Assembly (NCBI RefSeq): GCF_042652345.1
Contig: NZ_JBHSJJ010000005.1
Coordinates: 186,001-250,000 of the forward strand
Direction: 5' to 3'
Length of the DNA stretch: 64,000 nucleotides
Source: Negadavirga shengliensis
GTDB taxonomy: Bacteria; Bacteroidota; Bacteroidia; Cytophagales; Cyclobacteriaceae
A program made the position numbers and the translations under genes. Numbering within the stretch: the first letter of the stretch is position 1; each line of letters opens with the position of its first letter. This document shows positions 42,299 to 49,656 of the stretch, one piece after another. The notes beneath the pieces were generated by a model that saw nothing but the letters and a program-made list of their open reading frames with translations, was not told the origin of the DNA and made no database searches.

Positions 42299-44446
42299 AT
42301 GGAACAGCTCTTTGCCAAATCCGCCCCTGAATGGACGCCTTTGAAGGATCACTTGTTGCATGTGGCCAGTGCTGCTCAGACGTTTGCCAGACATTTGAAT
42401 ATGGATGAACAGTTGGCTTTCAAAGGTGCAATACTGCATGATATTGGAAAAGCTCACCCACGATTCCAGAAGCGGCTGAAAGAAAAAGACAGCAACGGTA
42501 CTGTGCTTCGTCATGAAATCACTTCCCTTCTTTTTTTATCAGTCTTCCCCGAAGCTGATTATGAGGCTTTGATCGAAATGGTCGTGGGACACCATAAATC
42601 TGTTCGCCGGGATGCGGGGGGAAAAGGGTTACTCGATTTAGAAGATGGGTACGATTATGAAGATTTTCATATTGGAAAATGGGAAATATGGAGTCCCCAA
42701 GCTTTTGATCTTTTGAACGAAATGGGCATAGTCTGCTCTTCATTTGATGAGGAAATGGCCAGAGACAATCTGGCTCTGGTAATTCGCTATTGTAAGAGGA
42801 AGACCAAAGAGCGGGGCTATTCAGCGTGGCGGGGACTTCTGATGGGAGCGGATCATTTTGCATCCGCGTTGATCCATCAGACCGACCATAGCCTCACAAG
42901 GACATTCAAAACTCCGGACCTCCGTTTTTTCAACCGTGCTCATGAACTTTACCCGCTCTCGCAAAAAGTTACCTTTTCGGGGAAAAAACATACTCTGGTA
43001 GTAGCTTGTACGGGAGCGGGCAAGACAGATTTCCTTTTCAAACGTACCCATGGAAGGGTTTTCTATACCCTGCCTTTTCAGGCTTCCATCAATGCGATGT
43101 ACAAGCGGATAGCGAAAGATCTGAAAGACAAAAACCCTGATTTGGACATACGGGTATTACATGCATCTTCCAGCGTGGTGAAACGAAATGGGTTGGAAGA
43201 AGAAGCCGTATTGCAGCCGCTGTTTGGTTCCTCTATCAAGATACTTACTCCGCATCAATTGGCTGCCATTGCTTTTGGAATGAAAGGCTTTGAGTCACTA
43301 CTGCTCGATTTGAAAGGTAGTGATATCATTCTGGATGAGATACACACTTACACAGGCGTCTCTCAGGCCATCGTTTTAAAACTTGTGGAAATTCTCCAAT
43401 CCATTGGTTGCCGCATACACATCGGTACCGCCACTATGCCTTCTACACTGTACCAGAAAATCCTTGATTTGTTGGGGGAGGATGTACAGGAAGTCAAACT
43501 TTCAGATGAAGAAATGGATCAGTTTGACAGACATATCGTGCACAAAGTACAAAGTTTTGCAGTGGCAGATACGGTGATAGATCAGGCTGTGGCAGATAAA
43601 GAAAAGGTACTGATAGTTTGTAACCGAGTAGCGAAGGCACAGGAGGTTTATCGCTCACTAACCGAGCAATATTCAAACATTGATATCTTGCTATTGCACA
43701 GTCGTTTTAAACGAGGGGACAGAAATTTAAAAGAAAAGGAATTGATAGGTCTGGATGAAGAGGGTAACCATATTGGGCGGTTCAACACCAGCGATAAGGC
43801 CTGTATCGTTGTGTCCACTCAAATAGTGGAGGTGAGCCTGGATATCAGCTTTGATGTGATGATCACCGAATGCGCTCCCATCGATGCGTTGATCCAGCGG
43901 TTTGGCCGTATCAACCGCAAACGATCCAAAGAAACTATCGGGCAAACCAAGCCAGTATATGTCGTCGCTCCACCTGAAAATGAGCGCGAAGCCAAACCCT
44001 ATGACCTGGTGGTACTGAACCGGACATTTGAAGTGCTTCCTGATGGAGAAGTATTAAAAGAACGGCACCTGCAGAAGAAGATTGACCAGGTTTTCCCTGA
44101 GATAGATTTTATGAACATAGAGGAACATGCAATTTTCAAAGCGGATGGAAGTGTCCATATTGATCTGTTAACACATAGGAGTAAATCGATTCTTTTTGAG
44201 TTGCTTGATATCGATTCCGTTTCCTGCATCACCGAGGGTGACGAGGAGGCCTATGATAACTCTTACTTTGAAACGAGGCTAAACATGGAGATACCCGTGA
44301 GGTACTTCAGTGTTCGGGAAATGAGGCAATCGCAAAAAGGCAACCGCCCCTTCATTATACCTGACGAAGCGTACAGCTTCGAATCAGGCTTGGACTTAAA
44401 ATTAGTCAGTGAATCAAATTTTAACGCTAATAACCAAATGTTATGA
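42299..44446 (+). CDS. cas3: CRISPR-associated nuclease-helicase Cas3 (HD plus helicase)
   Basis: A 715-aa fused Cas3. The N-terminal HD nuclease has H18/H21, then ILHDIGKAH with HD at residues 47-48, and GHHKSVRRDAG later. The helicase has Walker A ACTGAGKTDFLF (about 235-246), DEIH box LDEIHTY (about 345), motif III GTATMPST, and motif VI LIQRFGRINR (about 530). It degrades target DNA after recruitment by Cascade. It overlaps cas8 by 4 bp (ATGA). All key motifs appear intact. Confidence 0.95.
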   Translation: MEQLFAKSAPEWTPLKDHLLHVASAAQTFARHLNMDEQLAFKGAILHDIGKAHPRFQKRLKEKDSNGTVLRHEITSLLFLSVFPEADYEALIEMVVGHHKSVRRDAGGKGLLDLEDGYDYEDFHIGKWEIWSPQAFDLLNEMGIVCSSFDEEMARDNLALVIRYCKRKTKERGYSAWRGLLMGADHFASALIHQTDHSLTRTFKTPDLRFFNRAHELYPLSQKVTFSGKKHTLVVACTGAGKTDFLFKRTHGRVFYTLPFQASINAMYKRIAKDLKDKNPDLDIRVLHASSSVVKRNGLEEEAVLQPLFGSSIKILTPHQLAAIAFGMKGFESLLLDLKGSDIILDEIHTYTGVSQAIVLKLVEILQSIGCRIHIGTATMPSTLYQKILDLLGEDVQEVKLSDEEMDQFDRHIVHKVQSFAVADTVIDQAVADKEKVLIVCNRVAKAQEVYRSLTEQYSNIDILLLHSRFKRGDRNLKEKELIGLDEEGNHIGRFNTSDKACIVVSTQIVEVSLDISFDVMITECAPIDALIQRFGRINRKRSKETIGQTKPVYVVAPPENEREAKPYDLVVLNRTFEVLPDGEVLKERHLQKKIDQVFPEIDFMNIEEHAIFKADGSVHIDLLTHRSKSILFELLDIDSVSCITEGDEEAYDNSYFETRLNMEIPVRYFSVREMRQSQKGNRPFIIPDEAYSFESGLDLKLVSESNFNANNQML

Positions 44447-45762
44447 TCACCTCAGTAGTTGGAAAAACATTCTTGAGTGCCTATAACGAAAAGTACAGGA
44501 AATACTATTCCCCGAAAGAATTCTTCGAGAAAGAATATTGGGAATTATTTTATAACCACTCTAAATACATGCAATGGGTCACAAATTCGCCTTTTGTCCA
44601 GATGAAGTCCGGACAAAAGCCTCATTTACTGAATGAACAAGAACGGATTGAAAAACTTGAAGCGCTTTATGAAAAAGCAGGAAAGGAAATACCTGATGCC
44701 AGTTTTGCACTGGGTTTCCCTGCCTCTGAGTCCAAAGAATATGCCAGTACATCAGGATCGGTTAGTGACTTGGTAATTCCAGTTGACGAAGAGGAAGTGT
44801 ATCTGTCATGGATTGGAAGTGGCCTCGGTATAGGCGTCGCCGGGGGCTTCACGATTCTATTTGATGACCCAAAAATCACCCTTCAAACCTTTGAAGGCTG
44901 GAAAGTTTACCGAAAATACCTGAATGATCCTACACTGGAAAAGCTAAGAGGAAACCAGATCAATACCTGGAATGGGCAGTGGCTGTCCTACTCGATGGAT
45001 CCGGATAAGTTCAGAGAAGATTTTGATTTCTCAGAACTCGATAATGAGGGGATTTTTAAGGTAGATACTTCGCTGGCAGAAGTAAACACCGTCAATTGGT
45101 CACAATTGTTTTTCAGTCTTTCCCAACAATTTCCCAAATCCGAAATAATGGGCTATGTCTATGGGTTTGGTCAGACGAATAAAACTATTGGATTTATTCC
45201 TTTTCAGTTTAAATCAGGCACAAGACTAAAAGACGTATACCAACAGCTATTTGGAGGAAAATATTCCAATCCGAAGGAATTCGAGAGTCTTTTTGGTATG
45301 CATATCAAAAGAGCCTGTGAATTAGGCAGTATAGGACTTCTCGCCCTGCGTCCCGACAGTCTCGTCAAGTACATGAAAGAAGGCAAAACATTCACAATCA
45401 AGAAAGAAGAAGATTTAATCAATTATCAAGCATATAAAACCTGGTTAATAGCAATGTTATCTAAAAACAAAGAAGAAATCACTGACTATACGATGCAAAT
45501 GGCCAAGATCATTCAAACGTATCGGAATGGTGGAAAAGGAATGTCCAGAGTTACTCTTGTGGACAAAAACCTTTTTGACACGAAATCCAAAAAGGAATTT
45601 TTGGAACACTTAACAGCAATGGTATCAGATGCAGATGAAACCCATCTGGAAGACATCAAGAGTTTAAAAAATGAAATTCACTTAATGACGAATGAAGAAT
45701 TCGTGTATTTCAGCACACTTCTAAAATTTGACTACACTTATCTTCAACGAAAAACTAAATAA
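44443..45762 (+). CDS. cas8: Cas8-like large subunit of the effector complex
   Basis: A 439-aa protein with no domain I can name from motifs. Its position between cas3 and cas7 in a type I operon, its size and its mixed alpha/beta composition fit the Cas8 large subunit, which recognises the PAM. Short segments such as WIGSGLGIGVAGGFTILFDDPKITL and LYSY-like strands give no metal site; no CxxC zinc motif is visible, unlike some Cas8b proteins. The C-terminal helices (TYLQRKTK end) could replace a small subunit. The gene overlaps cas3 by 4 bp and is followed 3 bp later by cas7. Confidence 0.7.
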   Translation: MITSVVGKTFLSAYNEKYRKYYSPKEFFEKEYWELFYNHSKYMQWVTNSPFVQMKSGQKPHLLNEQERIEKLEALYEKAGKEIPDASFALGFPASESKEYASTSGSVSDLVIPVDEEEVYLSWIGSGLGIGVAGGFTILFDDPKITLQTFEGWKVYRKYLNDPTLEKLRGNQINTWNGQWLSYSMDPDKFREDFDFSELDNEGIFKVDTSLAEVNTVNWSQLFFSLSQQFPKSEIMGYVYGFGQTNKTIGFIPFQFKSGTRLKDVYQQLFGGKYSNPKEFESLFGMHIKRACELGSIGLLALRPDSLVKYMKEGKTFTIKKEEDLINYQAYKTWLIAMLSKNKEEITDYTMQMAKIIQTYRNGGKGMSRVTLVDKNLFDTKSKKEFLEHLTAMVSDADETHLEDIKSLKNEIHLMTNEEFVYFSTLLKFDYTYLQRKTK

Positions 45763-45765
45763 AAA

Positions 45766-46842
45766 ATGAACACTATTTATATCCGTACACTCAAAAGAGC
45801 CGAGCATACCGTTTTTAATGTAGCAAATGGCCAAAAAACCTATTTTGATCAGCAGTTCAGCAGAGCCATCCCATTCTCTAGTGGCCAGCAAGTAAAAAGG
45901 TCATTGCTCGAATCGGCTTGTGAAAGCCTCAACATTGCCCCATCTCCGACTACCTTTCTTTTTGATGTGGATAAGCAGAAAAAACTAGGTGAAGGTGAAG
46001 TATATGGAACCTGTGACCCTACTTATCCTGATCAACTTTTTGGTGGTTGGATGAAAGCCATTAAAGGTGGAGGTGAAAGAACACTTAAGCGAAGAAGTCC
46101 TTTGTCGATTTCGGCCATGAGAGCACTTCATCCGCTGTTGGCTGGAATTGATATCAGAGGAGGAGAGGCAGGAACTTTTGACCGAAGTGATCGCCCTAAT
46201 AATAAGGTGATTATTCGTGGAGCTGATGGTAAAGAACTTTCAGAAACTGAAATAGCAGAGCTACTAAAAGTAGAGGGTAACACCGATAGAAGCTTGGGCA
46301 GAAAATGGCTAAATCCCGCTAATAGAGCCACTGGTCTTTTTGTCTTTGATATAGCCATTGATTTAAGAAGATTGTTTTCAGTAAGTTTAAATTCTAATGA
46401 ACCGGAAATGTCTGAATCAACTGTTGAAAAACTAAAAAGTGAAAAGTGGATAGAATCGGAAAATGTATTTGGCCCATGCCTGGTAACCCCTCAACCTCTT
46501 AGGGAAAAATGGATAGCCGGTCTGGCTCATGCGATTATCAACTGGAGAATCACTTCCAATCAATCTAGAACATTTAGCTTGATGGACACATTAGCCTTAG
46601 CGATCAGTGACAATGCTAACCTGGTTGCAGGCAGCATACGGGCCAAACTCTCTGAAGAGGATTCCAGAAAAGCTGATCCGATTGTAGATGAAAATCTAAA
46701 AGGTGTAGAAACCTTTATTACCTTGCAAGCAGGTGGCTACATTCAGACCAAAGGAGAAACTGCCAATGCACTGGATAAAGCAGAACAGAAATTGATAGAT
46801 CTGCTGAGTGCATTTGACTATGAAAGCCAATTAGTGAAATAA
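45766..46842 (+). CDS. cas7: Cas7 Cascade backbone subunit (DevR/Cst2-like)
   Basis: A 358-aa RAMP protein. MNTIYIRTLKRAEHTVFNVANG is a Cas7-type opening. RRSPLSISAMRALHPLLAGID resembles the conserved SxxxxR block of the DevR/Cst2/Csh2 group, and TGLFVFDIAIDLRRLF is a core strand. Cas7 coats the crRNA spacer and nicks nothing in type I systems. It is the last gene of the effector operon, ended by a 14-bp hairpin. Confidence 0.82.
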   Translation: MNTIYIRTLKRAEHTVFNVANGQKTYFDQQFSRAIPFSSGQQVKRSLLESACESLNIAPSPTTFLFDVDKQKKLGEGEVYGTCDPTYPDQLFGGWMKAIKGGGERTLKRRSPLSISAMRALHPLLAGIDIRGGEAGTFDRSDRPNNKVIIRGADGKELSETEIAELLKVEGNTDRSLGRKWLNPANRATGLFVFDIAIDLRRLFSVSLNSNEPEMSESTVEKLKSEKWIESENVFGPCLVTPQPLREKWIAGLAHAIINWRITSNQSRTFSLMDTLALAISDNANLVAGSIRAKLSEEDSRKADPIVDENLKGVETFITLQAGGYIQTKGETANALDKAEQKLIDLLSAFDYESQLVK

Positions 46843-46853
46843 TTTTAATTGTC

Positions 46854-46891
46854 AATCAACCAGATGACTCTCATCTGGTTGATTCATTTTT
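46854..46891 (+). terminator. Terminator ending the effector operon
   Basis: AATCAACCAGATGA pairs perfectly over 14 bp with TCATCTGGTTGATT around a 3-nt loop, followed by CATTTTTA. It separates effector genes from cas4-cas1-cas2. Confidence 0.85.
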
Positions 46892-47037
46892 ATATTGAGT
46901 ATTTCACTTTGCCTTGACAATATCCCCAAAACCAAACAGACATCCCTACACTATTACCCATTTCACATTTTGTAATTTACATTTTGCGAATTAAAACACT
47001 GTCTACGAAAAGTTATGAAGTAAAATACCTCAAAAAC

Positions 47038-47550
47038 ATGAGACTTACCGGGACCCATATCGCCTACCTCCACACCTGCCATCGTAAATTGTGGCTCTTT
47101 GCCCATGGCATACAGATGGAGCATACTTCAGATACCGTGGCCGAGGGCAAGCTGATCGGAGAAACGAGCTATCAGGATAGGGCCAGGAAGTATACCGAAC
47201 TGGCCATCGACGGCATCAAAATCGATTTCTACGACGCCAAAAACAAGGTGATCCATGAAGTCAAGAAATCTGACAAAGTGGAGCATGCCCATATTGCCCA
47301 GGTCAAATATTACCTGTATATCTTAAAGAAGAACGGCATAGATGGGGCAACCGCGATCATCGAATACCCTAGGATGAAACAGCGTGAAACCGTGGAGTGG
47401 GAAGAAGGTGACGAAGAGAGCGTGCTCCGCTGGGTATCGGAAGCAGAAGCAATCCTGGCCAACGAAAGCTGCCCGCCACTGGAAAAGAAGTCCATTTGTA
47501 AGAAGTGCAGTTATTATGATTTTTGCTACGCAGCGGAGGAGATGGGGTGA
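47038..47550 (+). CDS. cas4: CRISPR-associated exonuclease Cas4
   Basis: A 170-aa Cas4 starting at the ATG of MRLTGTHIAYLHTCHRKLWLFAHG; the first iron-sulfur cysteine is in TCHRKLW. The RecB-type nuclease core has GKLIGE, IDFYDAKNKVIHEVKKSDK (Asp and Glu-x-Lys) and HIAQVKYYLYIL with the QxxxY motif. The remaining three cysteines lie in CPPLEKKSICKKCSYYDFCY. Cas4 trims prespacers and helps select PAM-proximal ends. An in-frame TTG start 54 bp upstream is less convincing. Confidence 0.95.
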   Translation: MRLTGTHIAYLHTCHRKLWLFAHGIQMEHTSDTVAEGKLIGETSYQDRARKYTELAIDGIKIDFYDAKNKVIHEVKKSDKVEHAHIAQVKYYLYILKKNGIDGATAIIEYPRMKQRETVEWEEGDEESVLRWVSEAEAILANESCPPLEKKSICKKCSYYDFCYAAEEMG

Positions 47551-47620
47551 TATAGTGATGTAGTGATTGGGTGATTTGGTGAGCGGTGATTTAGTGATCA
47601 GTGATCGGTGATGTAGTGAT
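47547..47620 (+). repeat. GTGAT-rich short tandem repeats (left flank of four-helix gene)
   Basis: About ten GTGAT words spaced 4-11 bp apart, e.g. GTGATATAGTGATGTAGTGAT at 47547-47567 and GTGATGTAGTGAT at 47608-47620. The same words occur inverted after the four-helix-bundle gene. Confidence 0.8.
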
Positions 47621-47675
47621 AAAGCTTTCGATTTTGGATGTTTATCAGTTTTAAAACCATATAAATAGATTTTTC

Positions 47676-48035
47676 ATGAAACAGGATGTATTTAATGAGG
47701 TTTTCAGAAACAGGACTAAAGCCTTGGCCTTAAAGGTTGTGCGGGAATCGGAAGAGATCAAATACAGTGATGCCTTAGGAATTATCAGGAAACAATTGAT
47801 CCGGTCAGTGACATCAACGGCGGCTAATTTCAGAGCAGTATGCCGCGCCAGATCGGAAAGGGAGAGATTTGCCAAGCTGTGTATAGTAGTGGAAGAGGCT
47901 GACGAGAGTCTGTTTTGGATGGAACTACTGCTAGAAGGAGAATTTATTACGACCGAAAAAATCGCCCCTCTTTACCAGGAAGCGGAAGAAATCCTCAAAG
48001 TCATGTCTTCCTTCAAATCCAAATTCAAGTCCTGA
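47676..48035 (+). CDS. Four-helix bundle protein (S23/IVS-type) inside the cas cluster
   Basis: A 119-aa all-helical protein of the family annotated as four helix bundle / 23S rRNA intervening-sequence protein. Recognisable parts: RTKALALKVVRESEEI, IIRKQLIRSVTSTAANFRAVCRARSERERFAKLCIVVEEADESLFWMELL, and KVMSSFKSKFK at the end. Related proteins act as accessory Avd factors in diversity-generating retroelements or occur in rRNA insertions; the role here is unknown. The gene stands between cas4 and cas1 and is flanked by inverted GTGAT/ATCAC repeats, suggesting insertion as a unit. Confidence 0.88.
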   Translation: MKQDVFNEVFRNRTKALALKVVRESEEIKYSDALGIIRKQLIRSVTSTAANFRAVCRARSERERFAKLCIVVEEADESLFWMELLLEGEFITTEKIAPLYQEAEEILKVMSSFKSKFKS

Positions 48036-48070
48036 TCACCCGATCACAGATCACTATATCACTACATCAC
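48036..48070 (+). repeat. ATCAC-rich repeats (right flank of four-helix gene)
   Basis: ATCACTATATCACTACATCAC at 48050-48070 is inverted relative to the left cluster; ATCACTACATCAC (48058-48070) is the exact complement of 47608-47620. Confidence 0.8.
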
Positions 48071-48073
48071 CAA

Positions 48074-49078
48074 ATGAAAAAAACCTACTATCTCTTCAAT
48101 CCCGGCAGACTGAGCCGCAAAGACAACACGCTCAAATTTACTCCGGTCGATGAATCGGGGAGGGAGGGGGCACCCAAGTATTTACCGGTTGAGGGGATCT
48201 CCGATCTGTATTGTTTCGGCAGCCTGGATGCAAACAGCGCCATGTACAATTTTCTGGGCAAACATGGCATCAGCGTACATTTTTTCGATTATTATGAACA
48301 TTACACGGGGAGTTTTCAGGCAAAGGAATACTTATTGGCCGGCAAAATGCAGATCAGTCAGACGAAGCATTACCTTTCTCCCAAAAAGCGACAGTTTATC
48401 GCCGCCCGGATGATAGAGGGAGCGGCATTCAATATTTTAAAGAATTTGCGGTATTACCAAAACAGGGGCAAGGATCTGGAAACCTGTATTGCTTATATCA
48501 ACGGATTTTCCGAGAATATTAGCTCCTGTATGGATATACCTTCCCTGATGGGTTTGGAGGGAAATATCCGCCAGTGCTATTATGGGGCTTTTGATTTGGT
48601 GTTGAAGGACCATGCTATGGAGGGGCGGAGCAAGCAGCCTCCGATGAACGAGGTGAACGCGTTGATCTCTTTCGGCAACATGATGTGTTATACCCTTTGT
48701 CTGGACCAGATTTACCATACCCAATTGAACCCGACCATCAGTTTTTTGCATGAACCGGGTTATAGAAGGTATTCCCTGGCCCTGGATTTGGCGGAGATCT
48801 TCAAGCCTATCCTGGTGGACCGGACAATATTCAGGGTACTGAACAAAAGAGAGGTGAAATCCGGCGATTTTGACTTTCATGTCAACAAGGTGATTTTGAA
48901 AGAATCCGGCAAGAAGGCATTTATCAAGGCCTTTGAGGAACGGCTAAACGAGACCATTAAGCACCGAACATTGAAAAAACATGTGAGCTATAAACATTTG
49001 GTAAAGTTGGAATGCTATAAATTGAGCAAACATTTGTTGGGAATAGAGGAATATAAGCCTTTTAAAGTTTGGTGGTAA
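48074..49078 (+). CDS. cas1: CRISPR-associated integrase Cas1
   Basis: A 334-aa Cas1 of the type I-B group. The start MKKTYYLFNPGRLSRKDNTL is typical. The C-terminal helical domain has the metal-binding glutamate in SLMGLEGNIRQCYY, the histidine in SFLHEPGYRRYSLALDLAEIFKP, and the acidic residues in the same segment. Cas1 with Cas2 integrates spacers at the leader end. The ATG at 48074 is preferred over longer frames because the upstream part lies in the ATCAC repeat and four-helix gene. Confidence 0.97.
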   Translation: MKKTYYLFNPGRLSRKDNTLKFTPVDESGREGAPKYLPVEGISDLYCFGSLDANSAMYNFLGKHGISVHFFDYYEHYTGSFQAKEYLLAGKMQISQTKHYLSPKKRQFIAARMIEGAAFNILKNLRYYQNRGKDLETCIAYINGFSENISSCMDIPSLMGLEGNIRQCYYGAFDLVLKDHAMEGRSKQPPMNEVNALISFGNMMCYTLCLDQIYHTQLNPTISFLHEPGYRRYSLALDLAEIFKPILVDRTIFRVLNKREVKSGDFDFHVNKVILKESGKKAFIKAFEERLNETIKHRTLKKHVSYKHLVKLECYKLSKHLLGIEEYKPFKVWW

Positions 49079-49103
49079 TAAAACAGCTCTTGTTATCCCA
49101 AAA

Positions 49104-49176
49104 AACTTTCCCAACATCACCAAATCACCGCTCACCAGATCACTAAATCATCAAATCACTAAATCACCAAATCACA
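49104..49176 (+). repeat. ATCAC-rich repeats between cas1 and cas2
   Basis: A run of ATCACCAAATCACCGCTCACC-type words repeats about every 8-9 bp and ends immediately before the cas2 start codon. It is in the same orientation as the cluster at 48036-48070. Confidence 0.75.
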
Positions 49177-49177
49177 T

Positions 49178-49441
49178 ATGTACGTCATCCTGGTTTACGA
49201 TATAGGAGAAAAAAGGGTAGGCAAGATGCTGAAACTTTGCAGGCAGTATTTGAACTGGATCCAGAATTCTGTTTTCGAAGGAGAGATGACGGAGGTAAAA
49301 TTGAAGGAGCTGGTAGCAAAGGCGAAGAAATTTATGAAGCAGGAAGAAGACAGCCTGATTATTTTCAAGAGCCGGGATGCGAAGTGGCTGGAAAAGGAAA
49401 TCATTGGCCAGGAGAAAAACGACCTGGATACATTTTTGTGA
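49178..49441 (+). CDS. cas2: CRISPR-associated protein Cas2
   Basis: An 87-aa Cas2 with the ferredoxin-fold start MYVILVYDIGEKRVGKMLKLCRQYLNWIQNSVFEGEM; the aspartate in VYDI is conserved. It forms the core of the Cas1-Cas2 integrase. It is the last cas gene, 216 bp upstream of the first repeat. Confidence 0.96.
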   Translation: MYVILVYDIGEKRVGKMLKLCRQYLNWIQNSVFEGEMTEVKLKELVAKAKKFMKQEEDSLIIFKSRDAKWLEKEIIGQEKNDLDTFL

Positions 49442-49656
49442 GAAGAACGTCGTCGGAGGTTGCTTTTTCTCATGTTTTGAAGGAGCACATGCAGGGAATA
49501 ATGTCAAAAATCCGGGTTGACGGTGCCGGCGGGGAGGTTGTCGGACCCCATATAGAATCAGTTTATTGGGCATCGACGACAAAAGCGGGGAAATTTCCGG
49601 GCAGAAAACCTCGATTTTCAAGAAATTAGGCTTATTTTTATCCCATGGCCAGACGG
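49442..49656 (+). promoter_or_regulatory. CRISPR leader region
   Basis: A 215-bp stretch between cas2 and the first repeat with no supportable gene. It should contain the array promoter and the Cas1-Cas2 docking site. Its last 40 bp are AT-rich (TTAGGCTTATTTTTATCC). No exact TAnnTTTG box is seen. Confidence 0.7.

Noticed and set aside
46984..47037. TTG start 18 codons upstream of cas4
   Set aside because: The downstream ATG gives the usual Cas4 N-terminus with the first cysteine near residue 14.
47915..48073. Longer cas1 start fused to upstream sequence
   Set aside because: The extra 53 residues overlap the four-helix gene and the ATCAC repeat; the ATG at 48074 gives the standard Cas1 N-terminus.
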